A DNA stretch of 64,000 nucleotides from Metopolophium dirhodum (Eukaryota; Arthropoda; Insecta; Hemiptera; Aphididae): assembly GCF_019925205.1 (NCBI RefSeq), contig NC_083565.1, forward strand, positions 8,413,001 to 8,477,000, read 5' to 3'. A model generated the notes under the pieces. The model had not been told where the DNA came from. It was given only the letters and a program-made list of their open reading frames with translations, and ran no database searches. A program made the translations under genes and the position numbers. Each line of letters begins with the position of its first letter. The first letter of the stretch is position 1. Of the stretch, positions 13,074 through 26,999 are shown piece after piece.

Positions 13074-13220
13074 TTATTTCTGAAACGTTATTGCTGTCGT
13101 CATTGCCGAGTTCTTGAATTTCTTCATTTTTTTTTGTAAATTTGCCAAATTGTGTTTCAACTTTTTTCGTCTTATGAATAATTTAGCTCGTTTTTTATTA
13201 CCAAAACGCCAATTACTCAT
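13074..13220 (-). pseudogene. candidate transposase N-terminal fragment
   Basis: From ATG at 13220 the frame gives MSNWRFGNKKRAKLFIRRKK and a further 28 mostly basic residues before a stop at 13074-13076. It lies inside the same transposon, on the same strand and upstream of the C-terminal piece, and a basic N-terminus is usual for such transposases. Only about 60 bases separate its stop from the nested repeat, so the original downstream coding is lost. It could also be a chance frame. Confidence 0.4.
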
Positions 13221-15576
13221 TTTTACCACAAGAAAATAAAATTGGTAGTGAGTACAAATAGTGCACGGACTGAATCACGATGGCATAATATACTAAATAA
13301 TATTTTATTTAGCAGCTGTGTATCATTATAATATTATGTAATTGATTTCTTATCGCCCGTATAATAGTCGCGGCTAAGATTCTCGGAAATCGGTATAGCG
13401 TACCTACGCGCAGTCACACGTCACTATATTTTGCAATTGAAAATGTTTGAACTCCTATGTGGCTATGAAAGTCCCAAAAAGCGGAAGAAAAATTCACCCA
13501 GTACCAAAAGCCCGATTTTAATTTTGAAAACACATTTAAATTCATTATTCTGTTTTCTAGGTTATGTAGGAAATGGATTTTCGATTTTTTCTATTGTTTA
13601 ATTAATATAGTACCAAATTAATTTTCTTTTTTTTCCAAAATTCACTTTTACTTTATTGTTACTAAAAAACATAAAATTAAAAATTAATTTCCTACATAAC
13701 ACAGACAAGGAGTAAACAAATCCAAACATTTTTTCAAAATGAAAATTGGACTTCTAGAAGTGTGTTTTTTTTTCTTTTGCTTATTGGTCTAAATGCACGA
13801 AAAAACGACCCACTTTCAACCGCCTTAACATATACATGTTATATGTAGGGTTTTATTATAAACAATTATAGTGGATAGACATTTGAATTATAACTACGAT
13901 GACAAATCAAAATAAGACAACATTTTTCTGAATTTGGATTTCAAAATCCTACGCAATTATGAGTTCAAAGGACTTGAGCAAACAATTCTGCAAGTTTATC
14001 TTGGTTCGTTGCCATCACACAGTGGTCTACTCGTTAGTGTTATTATAACACTTTTTGTTCCAAATAAAATAATGTTTTAATTGAAAGGATTTTATTTTTG
14101 AAATTTGCAAATGTTAATAGTTATGACTTATGACGTATGATTATGAAATGTATGATAAAATATTGCAATATATTTATCATGGTTTTTAATGTTTTATGTT
14201 ACTGTCTTCACTTTAAAAGATCTTAATTATTTATTTCTAAGAAGTCTCGTGTATTTAACTATAATTAATTTGATATATAATAAATAATAGTACCTACTAT
14301 AAAATAATTGAAAATAAAATAAAATTTTTTTTTTCAATACAATTGTCATTATTTATTTTTATGCGGTCATTTTATTTTTTCATAAATATGGTTTTGGCCT
14401 GGATACACGATGAAAATATTTTTCGTAGGGTTTTTGTTCTCTTGGTTACTTATCAACAAAAACATAATATTTATAGATTTTCCTTCTACAGGAATAATAT
14501 CAATTATCGGGCAAAGGTTTTTTATTTTTTGTATAAAATTTGATTTTGGTTTTTTGTGAAGGGTAGAATTTTCCTAATTGTGTGAGAGCGATCGATCGGT
14601 AAAAATGACAACTATATCTACGGTTATAAACTCGTTTTTGAATATTAACAAAATTAGAAAATCAGACCGCAAAGCGGTTAACTATAACTGCCCGATTTTT
14701 TTAAATTGGTATAATTACTACTTGAGGAACCTTGTCTTCAAAGGGTAAAAAATATAAGTTATTATATGCCAATATAATAATTATACGAGATACAATTCTT
14801 ACCAGTTTTTCAAATGAATGACTTACCTAGCCATTTTATTCCATATGTTGTTCTTCATTATTATGTATTCATGTTGTTGTAATCGTATAATCGTATGATT
14901 TTACATAACTTTGCTTCATCATCCCGTGAAAAATTAATTTTTTTTATTTTTTGAAATAGAGAATAATCAATAAATAATAAATGGTAGCAATCCTGTTGAA
15001 TGTTTAACACAACTTCTATGAGTATAACGACCTTATAAATATACGTGTCCGTTTCCCATCAAAATTATGTTTTTTTTTTTTTATTGATCTTAAATCTTGT
15101 AACTTTACTATAGTCATTAGCATTTCCAAGAGGAGGGGGTGGGGTATGATTTGTTCGGAACACTTGTATGTGTGGCGAGGATTTGTCACTTAAACCCGGG
15201 TTGTCAACTTGTCACTCATCCAGGGACTAGTGACACCGGCCGATGCTTGCACTCAGAACACGTTTTGTGACTGATGACAATCGCCGCGCCACATCAGGCT
15301 ATACAATTATCTTTTGTTCTGGCATATAGGCTGGATTTTTTAATTTTTATGCATCCCACGTTTCTAAAAACGTAGTGTGTTAAATGCCCAATGTTATATT
15401 TATTAAAGTACCAGGTGCATAATGTATGACTGACCTGCGGTCGAATCGGGCTATTGTGGCAGTAAACTGTTCCGTAATTCGGGTAAATAATCGTATAACC
15501 CTTGATTAGTACTCACCACTCGGGTTCGTTTCCATGTTTCTCCGAGGTTCAGATTTCAGATCATAAGTAAACAAAA

Positions 15577-15670
15577 ACTCGATCAGCTGATCGAGTGTCG
15601 TGTCATTTCTATATTATTATTGTTCTATGATAGCATAGAACAATATTGAAGCAAAACTCGATCAGCTGAT
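15577..15670. promoter_or_regulatory. palindrome cluster with CAGCTG cores
   Basis: ACTCGATCAGCTGATCGAGT at 15577-15596 is a perfect 20-base palindrome. Its first 15 bases recur at 15656-15670. Between them TGTTCTATG-ATAG-CATAGAACA (15621-15642) forms a hairpin. CAGCTG is an E-box core bound by bHLH factors. It lies 1.3 kb upstream of exon 2 and could be regulatory or part of a small mobile element. Confidence 0.45.
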
Positions 15671-16946
15671 TCGGTTTACATGATAGTACTGCATCAGTCC
15701 GTTGCAGCTACTTCTACAGGCTGCAGTCGATCGCTCGTAGCACGTGCGTTGGTGGTGTGAACAAAACCGGCTCCATTGTAAAGAGGTATAAAGTTTACAC
15801 ACACGAGTGTCGCACACGCTCGGCTGCAGAAACGAAACCATACCTTTAGCGTTTTCTATGTAAGCTCAATATAAAAATTATGGGCTATCATAATTTTGTA
15901 AAAAGTCTACATTATGATATTTCCTCTTTAAAAATATATATTACATATATTTTGTATCAGTACAACTGAATACGTCAATCGTGGTTTAAACTTTATACTT
16001 AAATAGTATTTTGTTTTCACAAACACTATAAAGTATGTGTTTCGGAAATAAATAAGCGAATGAATATTAAATTTAAACTAAAAATAATGTAGTGGGATAG
16101 TGTATATTTATTATACGGTTATACACAAGTATAATAAAAATATTATATGATGAAAAAACAGTTATTATAAAACCGGGACGATAACCCCCATAAATAATAT
16201 TATTATTTATCATATTATATAATTATATTTTTTTTAAACATTTTAATGTACCATATACTTATTTTATTTATAATGTCAAACGGATATTACAATGGTATAA
16301 AGTGAAGATAATAAAATACAGTTTTAAGATGATTACCTGTGGTATGACTTATACTCGTATACAACATTTTATAATAATGCCTTATTACTGGCACGGATAC
16401 AACTTGCTATATTATAGTTCTATGTGTTTAATATATTGTAGATGTTGACAATTTTATATTTACTGCTGTGGCCGACCAGCATTAAGGGCAAAACCGGATT
16501 TTGTTGTCACGATTGTTTTTTTTGAATATGAATAATTGGTTCATTGAACATTATAAAATATTTACTCTATTTTTTTTTTGTTAATATAATATATATTTTG
16601 GATTATTATAGTTTATATATTAGGACAGCATGTCATAATAATAAAAATAGGTTTAACGTATTAAATTAAAGCTTCTAAATAAACAATAAAACATGCTTGT
16701 TTTTAATTATTTAGTTTTTATATTTTCAATGGTCCAACATTTTGAATTATTTATTGCTAAAAGAAAATAAGAAACCATAATAATAATAATAATATGAAAA
16801 CAATTTTAATATAAAATTGTTTTTAATACCTATCATATGTTTTAAATAAATCTGCAGACTGATGATAACTGCATAATATTATTTAGTGCGACAATGTATA
16901 ATGTTAACCAATTATCATAAATATTGAAGTAAAAATTACTTTTCAG

Positions 16947-17113
16947 GTCTAGAGAATTGATCAAAGGTGCTGTTTTGGACAATGACTTCATGAAAAACTT
17001 GGAATCAACGCAGATTAGGGAGATAGTGGACTGTATGTATCCCGTCGAATATGCCTCCGACAGCATTATTATTAAAGAAGGAGATGTGGGCAGTATTGTT
17101 TATGTTATGGAAG
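16947..17113 (+). CDS. for: PKG exon 2: first half of cyclic-nucleotide-binding domain A
   Basis: The exon starts after TACTTTTCAG and ends at GAAG|GTAAGT; entry phase 2, exit phase 1. The encoded stretch reads [20 protein letters not shown], then a segment with [13 protein letters not shown] and [15 protein letters not shown]. These are signature sequences of PKG I domain A: the N-terminal helices and the first strands of the beta roll. With exon 1 the join is KSSK-SRELIK with no frame break. It lies 12.96 kb after exon 1 and 43.2 kb before exon 3. Because this exon lies upstream of the alternative start exon at 27528, transcripts starting there cannot include it by ordinary splicing. Confidence 0.95.
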
Positions 17114-20100
17114 GTAAGTTTTTTTAATCGAATAATATGAAAATATTGTTTTAAAATAATAATATATGTACCTACACAATCTTCAATTATTTGAGCGTAC
17201 AATTTGGACGTAGGTGATTTAATACAAAATAATTATAGATCTAAGAATAATTAAGAATTAAGAATGACAAATAGTAAATACCTATATTGTATTTATCTAG
17301 ACTCAGTAGGTACATAAATGTGACATTTGTCTTACGCTGTATAAGCCAATTTATAGACCAATAAGCGGTGGTAAATTACACATACTTCGGAGTGTCCAAT
17401 TTTAATTTTTTATACATGTATGAACTCTTTGATAAAATATCTAGACTTTTAAGGAAGTCTATTTTCAATTTTCAATTTTAAAATACATTAAAATTAATAT
17501 ATTTTCAAAGTTCCCATGAAATAATTACTTTATATGTGTATTTATTTTGGGAAAATCTGATTTTGAATCAAAAAAGTGATTCCTAAAAAGCTTATAAATT
17601 CAACCATTTTTTCAAAATTACAATCGAACTTCAGGAAGTATGTTTAATTTACTACCGCTTCTAGTAGTTTTTATAGTAATGCAAACAAGAATATTTTCAT
17701 TTTTCGCGATCATTGACATATTATGCGTGCGTGTGCGAGTGTTGCATCCGGCGGCGGTTGCCGGACGCGGTATTGCCGCGATTCTCGGAAACACACACTT
17801 ATGCTCATTTACTACTCACACATAGACATAGCTCAAATGTTAATGTCATGTGAATTGCCTAAATATTACTCCTTAAAACATGATACGCTGGAACCCCCTT
17901 AACTCTGGTCCTATTGTCTTCCCCAAATATAACATATCGAGTATTTGTAATTCACGAGTAGATGGACGACAAAATAAGCGCCAATAAAACGTTTAAAAAA
18001 ACAAATTAAGTTATAATATGAAGTTGTAAAAATGCATATTATGTTGGTTTTTATACACGTAATATATAGTTATGTAATAAAAATGTGTTTGTTTTTTTTT
18101 CCCAATAATTGAAGCGAATTTCATACGCCGTTATTTTATGTACGAAAATGTGTAAATACAATCATACTTATTGCTATTTGACAATAATTTAATTTAAGCT
18201 AATATTGATTATCTACGACTATATTATTATGTGTATACAGTTCAGTACATGGCTAAAACTCGAAGAACGCATTAAGATTAAACTTTCATCGTTAATGATC
18301 TTAATATGTGACGTGTTTAAGTGTGTATAACAATTTGATAACGTTCTACAATACGATTCCACGACCTTGGCTACTACTACAATAATGTAAATGTACATTG
18401 TATCGTGTCGGTATTTTATTATAATAATACTATTATACCGATAATGTGAACAATATAAGTCCCATGACAGTAATCGTTGTTGACGCTGAACTAATAAGAG
18501 AAGTAAAACAATATTAATATATTATTATTAAATGTTATTATGCTAAAAAATAATATTATAATACACTGCCGCGAATTCGATGTGGCAACTCAACGTACAC
18601 GCGTGTCGGTATTTGGCATGTTTGAGCGTTCGGCGTACGTTGTAGGAATGATGACGACTATATTATTATTGTGATACTCCTGTAATATTATTATGATATT
18701 TTAACAGGGTGTCTAAAGTCTATAACCTTGTTTGTCGTTGTACATATTCGTTTGACTACTCCTCTGCCTCGCCTACGTTTTAAAACTTGACTGTTTTACT
18801 TTTAATATTTGACGGAAATCAGTAATAGTAATTCAACTTACAAACATTTACATAAATTGCAGGTTCTATATTATAATATTAGATGTCATGGATTTTTTTG
18901 AGAAACCCGAAAAGAAATATTTCGTGTTAAGCGTAACTTAACCATATTGTAATCATCGGGTGTCACCATGGCCGTCCCGAAAGACAAATCAGGGGGGGTG
19001 GTGGTGGTGGCTTGATTCATAATTTGCCAACTAAAAAAAAAAAAATGTTTTTACGTACCATTGCACTCTATAGGAATTCACCCTTAACACTTTTATCCTG
19101 TACTATACGCTTAAAGCGTGAAATCGCAACTATGCGTTTTGTAGTCTTTATCGTCGTGGAAATATTTCCAACACTGAAATTTGTTCTGTCAATTGACGTT
19201 TTCCACACGCGATGACCGATGATTGACGCTGAAACGAGAGAGCATGAAATTATAGGCATATGTGTTATTTTATGATTGTCGTTACTCGTCAACACCATAA
19301 CGGTATGGGTGTTCTAATTTTGCGAGTACATATTTCACCGCCGAGACTAAAATATTGTATGCGACTGATCGACTCATTCTGCGTTCTGTCCGCGGGGTTC
19401 GAGACGCGTTTTATAAATTGTCAATTTTTTTTCAACTTGAACGTCTCATACACGTTTGACACCGAATGTAAGTACTTATGCGAAATGAAAACCTCGTATC
19501 GATATATTAATAATAATATATAATAGATGGACTCAACCAATGAACACCAAACAAAATAGCACTGCAGAACGACGTCGAAGGGGTTTTACCATTTTTCCAA
19601 CAGTAATCTTCTTCATATATTTCGATTATTTTTCGAACACGAAAAACATTGTTGTGACTTGAAAGATTGTATTATTATTATATCAACTACGTAACGTCGT
19701 TCTGTAGTATATAATATCTTCGACTCTAATATAATGTATTATAATATGATGTAATATATCTATTAAAATCAAATAATTTATTTTATGCATACTGGGACAA
19801 ACCTAGTAAAGTTCTCTAAAATCTGTATGGTGATATATTTATATTTTTATTTAAAATAAACTTGAAAATCACTAAGCTAATCAAAAGTGTCGCCCTCAAC
19901 TAATTATCTTTATTTTATCTTATTTATGACACATTCATAACATTTTTGAAACGGAATTGTAGCCGAAGGCCAATCACAATCGTAATATTATTATAATAAA
20001 TTGCCATTATTACCGAATACCTATACTAAACGTTGGCTAATTTATTCATGTATTGCACATCTTATTATTGAATTAACTAGCTATTATTTTAATTTTTCTT

Positions 20101-20926
20101 CGACGACAAATATTTGCACTTTTGTTTTGTTGTATTTGGGTTTGTAAAATAATTGTGTGAGTGCAAACTACTGGCAACACGGGTGTTGTATTCGTTCTGT
20201 AAATGACACGGCCGTCAGTAGTACGTTTCAAATTAAGTTAGATAAGATATAAATTATAATTTTATTCTCGGATGATTAAAACAATTTATATTATATATAT
20301 TTATATTTATTCTATATATATTTGTTCGTGTCAGTGACAAGCTTGTGAATTACTTTGAGTTTTTTTTTTTGATATGCTGTACCTATACATTTATATTCAA
20401 TTTTAAATTATTCATAAAAAGTTGATGTACCTGAATAGATTAAAAAAGTATATGATAATATATCATTGTAATATACTACCGCTAAAATGTTGGCAATTTT
20501 GAGTAATCTAACCAGCAATGCATCGTCATCACGTTCACTTGCAATATATATTTATATTTTATCTTACTATCGCATTACTTACTTTTGTGGCTAACTTAAA
20601 ACTAAAAATTCCTTTGTATTAGGTATACCTCATAATAATTAATGAACAATATTACTGTCGAGACTTTTATATGTAAATACATTTTTAATTTTGTATAATA
20701 TTTAAATTTAGTACATATTATATTACTTACATTTTTGTTGGTGATCTATGCTCTATAGTCTACATTCCAAACACTAACACACATGGAGTATTTTGTACAT
20801 TGATCTTTCGACTGAATATTTGAGGTTATTTTATTTTATCGGTTTTTAATAAATACGAATAAATTGTTTTTATTTCAACATACAAAATTTAATTTGAAGT
20901 CCATGTTTTGTTGTTCTACATTATTT

Positions 20927-21167
20927 CGCCCGCCGCAGCAAAGAAGGTCTTATCTCTGTTTTCACAAATTTTTTTTTTCAAGTTGTCATAACTGTTTTTG
21001 TGTAGTTCCCGTGAAACTGATGGTAGCATAAAACCATCAAAGTTGTTCTACACAATAAAATGCAGTTACTACCGTCTTCACGGGAACTACACAAAAATAG
21101 TTATGACAACTCGAAAAAAAATAATTTGTAAAAACAGAGATACGACCTGTTTCGTTACGGCGGGCGA
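20927..21167. mobile_element. fold-back element with about 90-base arms
   Basis: CGCCCGCCG at 20927 pairs with CGGCGGGCG near 21158. The arms share ATCTCTGTTTT.ACAAATT, AGTTGTCATAACT and TTTTTGTGTAGTTCCCGTGAA in inverted order. The centre (about 21015-21075) is unpaired. It has no coding potential and fits a nonautonomous hairpin element. Confidence 0.75.
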
Positions 21168-23419
21168 TTTGTGCTTTTATAGATTTATATGCATATAATG
21201 TATACCAAAATCTATTTCAAAAAACAATATTGAACCCTATACTGTAATATTTTAACTATACAGGTAAATACCTAATGTCTCATGGCAACAATCTTGATGA
21301 TCATAATCTATTAAAGTAAACCATATTCCCATCATTTGCATAACTATATTTCACTGTTTACTGTCTATATTATAGTTGTTCTTATATAATGTCAACTATT
21401 GATAAAACTTATTTATGTAAAAATTGTTACTTATTCACAATTGTCACTATTATAAATGTATTTAAAATTGGAAAATTTGTCTGTAAATAAATATATGAAA
21501 ATAAAACAAAGTTGCAATAATTGAACAGTTCATTATATACATAACTATCTCCATTTAAAATTGGCTTGGATGTATATTAACTTAATAATTAATTCTTAAT
21601 AAAATGTTTTAATAATTATGTAATATGCTCGTTATATTATTATACACGTTGATATAATATATCTATTATTTGGATATAATTATTTTATTTATCTCTTACA
21701 TGTTTTAAGTATAGTATATATATATATTATACATTTTAATACGGATATTTGATTATGAATAATTATATTCAATCATGTTGATTTTGGTTATTGACTAACT
21801 GGTTTTTCAGTTGGATAAGAACTCTAGTTGATTAAAAATGCGAAATATTATATTTTAGTCATTAAGTGAACCTATAACCCCTAATATTGATTCTGAATAA
21901 CATTTTTTTTTGTTTAAAAGTAACGTTTGTGACAGTTCACAGTAAAATAACATACATCTAAACATGAATTACAGCTTAGATAAAAATTGAAATTCCAGGG
22001 TTCATCGAGAAAATTGTTAAAAACAATAAAGCAATAAATTGTAATCAGTCACATTAGTTTTTTACAAAATCTCGACCATTATAATCAATTTTAAACTTAT
22101 TGGCTAGAAACAGGAGATTAGTTGTCATCTAAATATTTTAGTGGAGTAATGGTTGAAAATAGTATTAAAAAGTACTAATTTGTGAGCTAATGTTGGCATA
22201 AAGTTGAGTTATATACCTATTATTTTATGTTAATATAATATATCATAATATATGTTAATATTATAGTTAAGTTTTTAAAATTTGATAATAAAAATAATTG
22301 TGAAACGAGTGTTTGACATATTTTGTACTCAATATACGAACGCTGAGTGTATAGCATTTTATTCTTTCTACATTTAGTCCAACTAAATGTCAATGACCTT
22401 TTTTCATACAATGTTTTTATACTGCACACAACTTGTCAAATGAAAACTACATATTTTATTGTGCTATATTTAATACACACATTTCTGAATCAAAAGTAAA
22501 ACATGAATCATGAATTTATTTTACATTTGTGAATCTAATGAGAAATTATTCGATCATTTGTACTTGATGTTTAATGTCTCATTAACATATAAATTGTTTA
22601 GACACGCTCTACTTAATAATATTAACTTTGGAATCGTGTGGAAATAGTCTAGTAAACATTAGATTCGGTTATGTGTAATTTTATTATAATTTTGATAGAA
22701 ATGTTAGGTTGAATATTACGTGAAAATCTGATTGACGCGTTAATATAATTTTTTAATTAACGTGCAAAATCATACTGAAGAAATGCACAGTTAGTATTGC
22801 CATTGTCCACGACCACAACACTTATACGAGCAATACGGATACACAAATTATATTTATATGCGTTTTATAAAATATTGAGAACAATAATAATTGCCGTCTC
22901 GTGATACAAATTGCATTGTGACAATGAACTATAATAATATGTCTACACCGTGATTATGAATTATTAACATTTTGGCCAATCTGTAAAGCAGATCAAAACA
23001 AGTGTAGGCAAATAATCGGTGAACAGGCATCATGAAACCATCATAGTATTTTATCGTGTTTTAGAAAAACTTTGTATTATTATTACAATATATTTTTCGC
23101 TTGTGCATTATCATTCCAATTATTGTTTCCACAATTATTATAATCGTACTGCATACTCAAGTCCCAAGGTCGGCCGTTGTAATAAACCGAACGTGCGCGT
23201 ATTATGATTTATAATATTCTTGTACGTTGTGGTACACGCGCGATTGATTGAGATTCCTCCGATAAATAAAAAATAAAGGTTGATAACGATAACGCAGTTA
23301 CACTTTGACCTCCCGGGAATACCTTCTATCGCAACCAAAAACTAAATCATCGCCCTTTTCGGTCGGTAAAAACTTAGAGAATCAAAAAACAAAAACCCGT
23401 CGTCGCTTTCTTCTCGGTG

Positions 23420-24040
23420 CGTAAAAATAGTAAACGCCAACTCCCCCCCCACGGCTGCCACTCATCATCGTTATTACCGTACGCAGCGTACAGAGCGTTC
23501 GCGGTGCGAACATCGCGAGCGGCGAACCGTAGACAAGCAGCAGCTGTTGCCCCTGCCCCTGCTCCTGCTGCCGTCTCGGGCGGTTTCGCGTCGCCGTCGT
23601 CGGCGGCAGTGTGGTGTGTTCTCTTTTTCGTATTTCTGGCCGCGTTTTTCGGAGGGGGGTGAGCGAGCGGAGCGCGTACGCGGCGGCGGCGGCGGCTACA
23701 CCACACCGGCGGCCAACCACCGCCAGCTGTTCCGCGCAGCCGGACACAAAAGAACGCGACGCAAACAGTGTCTGCCCGCCCGTCCGCCGTCAGTTCGTGC
23801 GCGGTCGCCGTCCGGTGTGTTTCTCGTCCGTGTGTTGTGCGCGCGTGCAATATCGTTTCGCGTCAATCCGTCCGAATTTTGTGTGCGTTTTCGATTTTTT
23901 CTAGAATCATTTCTCGCGCCCGTCCGTTTTCGCCGCACAGTCGTCGTCGTTTCGACAAGTGTATTCGTTCGTCGATTCGTTTTAGTGTCAGTTAAAACGA
24001 CCGTTGTACGCACCTCGCCGAAACTCGGCCCTCCCCAACG
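23420..24040 (+). promoter_or_regulatory. CpG-rich block: candidate alternative promoter and noncoding first exon
   Basis: This is one of the most GC- and CpG-rich segments in the window (CGGCGGCGGCGGCGG near 23680-23695, long runs of CG-containing words) inside AT-rich intron DNA. It ends at a strong donor, CCCCAACG|GTAAGC, at 24040/24041. It lies 3.5 kb upstream of the long start exon, which suits a noncoding first exon and promoter for that isoform. Open frames run through it on both strands but are Arg/Ser/Val-rich composition effects with no recognised protein. Confidence is moderate for promoter, lower for exact exon bounds. Confidence 0.5.
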
Positions 24041-26999
24041 GTAAGCGGAGAGCGCGTCTCCTTTTTCTTTTAATACCTATGGTTTTTGTGTTTTTCCTAT
24101 TCACTCACAACCGTGTCATTGCTCTGTGATTGCTCAGATCGGTTTTCCCCGGAACGACAATATAGCCGTGTATTTCTGCGAGTATTATAGTGTTTAGTCG
24201 GGCTTTTAGTGACCATCGGGGAGTAGCGTACTCGGTACCATTGATGGTGGGTGCCTTCTAGACGTCGAAAAAACGTGACAAATCTGCTTTAAAACAAACC
24301 AAACACCCTTCGTCTCTGCGCGACCTCGGTATCCGGTTAAAACCGCGGCCGCTCCGCCCGCCCCGTCATCAGCATTTGCATATCCGTTAGAGACCGTACG
24401 TGGTGTTGTCGTGTCTGCCGACTTTATCTCGTGACCACACGTATTCGGCGCACGCCTTCAATTCGTTGTCTTATCGAGGAGCGACTGCGTGATCCATCGG
24501 CGTTAGATATTATTTCTGTTAATACCTGCGACCCAAAATAGTACAGGTATCTAACGGTAGAAAAGAAAACGCCGAGCACGTTGCCATTATAGTATAGCAA
24601 TGTACTCGGATATGCCTAGTACCTATCTATAATAATTACATCAGCTTATTAATTATGTAGATACCTATGTAATCAAATAATGCTTTTCCCGTAGATAACG
24701 CGACGCTCACATTTTTTCCGCCGCATTTTTGTTATCAACAAATTTCCCGTTTTTTGAACCGCCGTCGTACTTGTACGGCTGCACGCAATGACATATTATT
24801 CCAATGAGTTTTCCGTGCGCAGTCCGAAGTGCTTTCGTACGGTATTTAGTCGCAATCGAATTACAAACATTATACGTGTTATTGACTAATTCGGCCGCTA
24901 ATCTTTCAAATCCGACATTTAATCGAATCGCGTCAAGCGTGCATAAAAAACAACGTTATCTCATTCGAAATCGTTGTAGGTACCTACGCTTCTATTGGGA
25001 TTTATTATAAAAAAAATACACACACACGCGCGCGTATTCAGTACTCACAGACACGTAGTTTAATATAACGTATAATAATATATTATCAAAGGAAACGTAG
25101 GTGTTAACAAAATATACGTAAAACCGTGTATTCTCCTACCACGTGGGATGTCTGTGTATGTGCGTGCGCGTGCGCGTTGTGTAATCGTGTAAAGGGTATG
25201 ATTTCGGTGGCTGAGAAGAATTGTGTAAGAACGGGTGATCTAAGTGAGGGTACTCCCCTTCGACCGAAACGGTGCTAGGTGCAACCGTCTATGGTTTCGG
25301 GTGCCTATGTGGTGGCTACATTACTATGCCATGTGTCGATACACATACCTACCTAATTATTAACCAGCGTAAACGGCACTTGTGTCGGTACCGGTAGACA
25401 CGTCGGTCCGAGCAGTCCGTCAAAGATTAAATCGAAAAATAAAAATTATCAATTGTACCGAGGTCATTTCATAAAGATTTGTGGGGAATTTGATCACGAT
25501 GCATAATAATAGCATGGATACTCGCGTTATCCCAATAGTCACTCGTACTACTGCTGCTATACAACTACCTACTACTATTACTGCTATTACTATTATAATA
25601 ATCACTGTTGCTGCCGGGCGATAGTGTTATCGTGTCTCGGACAAGGTAACGGAGAATGAAAGTCAACCAACATTTCACAATAGTCCGACGGCGGCACAAC
25701 GCGTGATTCTGCGATCATTCGTTTTAGAAAACCGTGAACGGTCGATATTTATAATATTTGAAGTCCTGTAGGATGTTTTTTTTTTGGTCACATTGTAAAT
25801 ATTTCAACTCCAGATCGATGGCTATAATATAATATTGTGCTCTAATAAGATCGGATAATAAATTCGAAAATGTGTATGGTTTATCAAAATAGATGTTGTC
25901 GTTTTTATTGTAATACGGTTTGAGTCCTAATCCTGGTATTCAGAGCTATTTAGATAACCGTTTTTTTATTATGCCATTTAGTATTCGTCACCGTGACACC
26001 GTCTGTAGACAATAGTGGCTACGATATAATATAATATTATGGACACAGAAACATGTCGATAAACGCCATAATTATACATCAATAAAGTTGTTGACAGATT
26101 CAGTCGCGTTTGAAAAATCAGAAAGTCGACAATCCTATCATAGGTATATAATTAATAGTATAATACCATGCGGTAGTGGAACGCCACCAGTTGTTGGCAT
26201 ATAGATGGGTTTTTTGAACAGGCAGAATTAAACCGCATATTAAACGTACTGTAGAGTATAGGTACCTATTATACCCGCAATTACCTTTACAGACATGATA
26301 CTATTATGTTTACCGATTTGTGTTAAACATGACGTGTAGCACAATAACAAAAATTATTTCTTCCCATTTGAATGACATCGTAAATATCTCAATGGGAAAA
26401 TATTCACAGTTTTTAAACGACGCCTTCAGAAGGATATCGTCAAAATTAAAATTATTATTTATTTAGGTACAAACAGTATTAGACTACTCTGTTGATGTAG
26501 TTTTAGATGCATTTATTTCACTTTTATCCGGAACAGCCTAATATATTTGTTTTTGTTATAGAAAGTTATGTCAGATTTTATTTTAACCAAATGTATTTAT
26601 CGTAGAAGGGTGAAAAGTCAAACAGGTCATACTTATAGTGGATATTTCCATTTTCTATTACGCTGTTACGATGCATTAAAATAATCAACTATTTTGCTAA
26701 TAATTATTTTATTTATTGTGTTCAGACATTTCTGAATATTGGCCGTTGACCCTATACATTATAATATGATTTTGTAGTTTCATCACTGTATTTTTGTAGA
26801 CTTATCTACCTTCATTTATTTATTCATTCATTAATTTGTTAAACAACTTTTTTCGTTTTCAAATGGTCGTATTAAAATTAACTTACTACATTACTCTTAA
26901 ATTGTCTTTAAAATTAGTTTAATTAGATTACTGTGTTTAGGTATTGCGTAACGGTTTTCTCAAATGATGTTTACATAATTAAATAATTAGGTTGTATAA

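Larger units (their letters stand above)
11250..13828 (-). mobile_element. decayed TTAA-flanked DNA transposon (Kolobok/Mutator-related)
   Basis: TTAA at 11250-11253 is followed by GGCGGTTGAAAGTGGACCG. The sequence before TTAA at 13825-13828 is the inverted match CGACCCACTTTCAACCGCC. Terminal inverted repeats of about 25 bases with few mismatches and a duplicated TTAA target define a 2.57-kb element. It carries two minus-strand transposase pieces (13220-13074 and 12070-11594) and a nested repeat (about 12120-13012). TTAA target sites plus a Mutator-like transposase suggest the Kolobok group; piggyBac also uses TTAA, but its termini and protein differ. Confidence 0.75.
3986..16946 (+). other. 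PKG intron 1 (12.96 kb)
   Basis: The intron runs from donor GTGAGT at 3986 to acceptor TTTCAG at 16946. It contains the fold-back element at 5923-6361, the transposon at 11250-13828 and the palindrome cluster at 15577-15670. CAGGGCCTGATTTAG at 3998-4012, 13 bases after the donor, resembles the end of an aphid nonautonomous repeat (compare 62709). The remaining stretches (4013-5922, 6362-11249, 13829-15576, 15671-16946) are AT-rich with TA/ATT simple repeats; I see no further exon or RNA gene. Confidence 0.85.

Noticed and set aside
23374..24044. Overlapping frames of 80-165 codons on both strands
   Set aside because: They are Arg/Ser/Val/Ala-rich in every frame, as expected for a CpG-rich block without stops; a promoter or leader explains it better.
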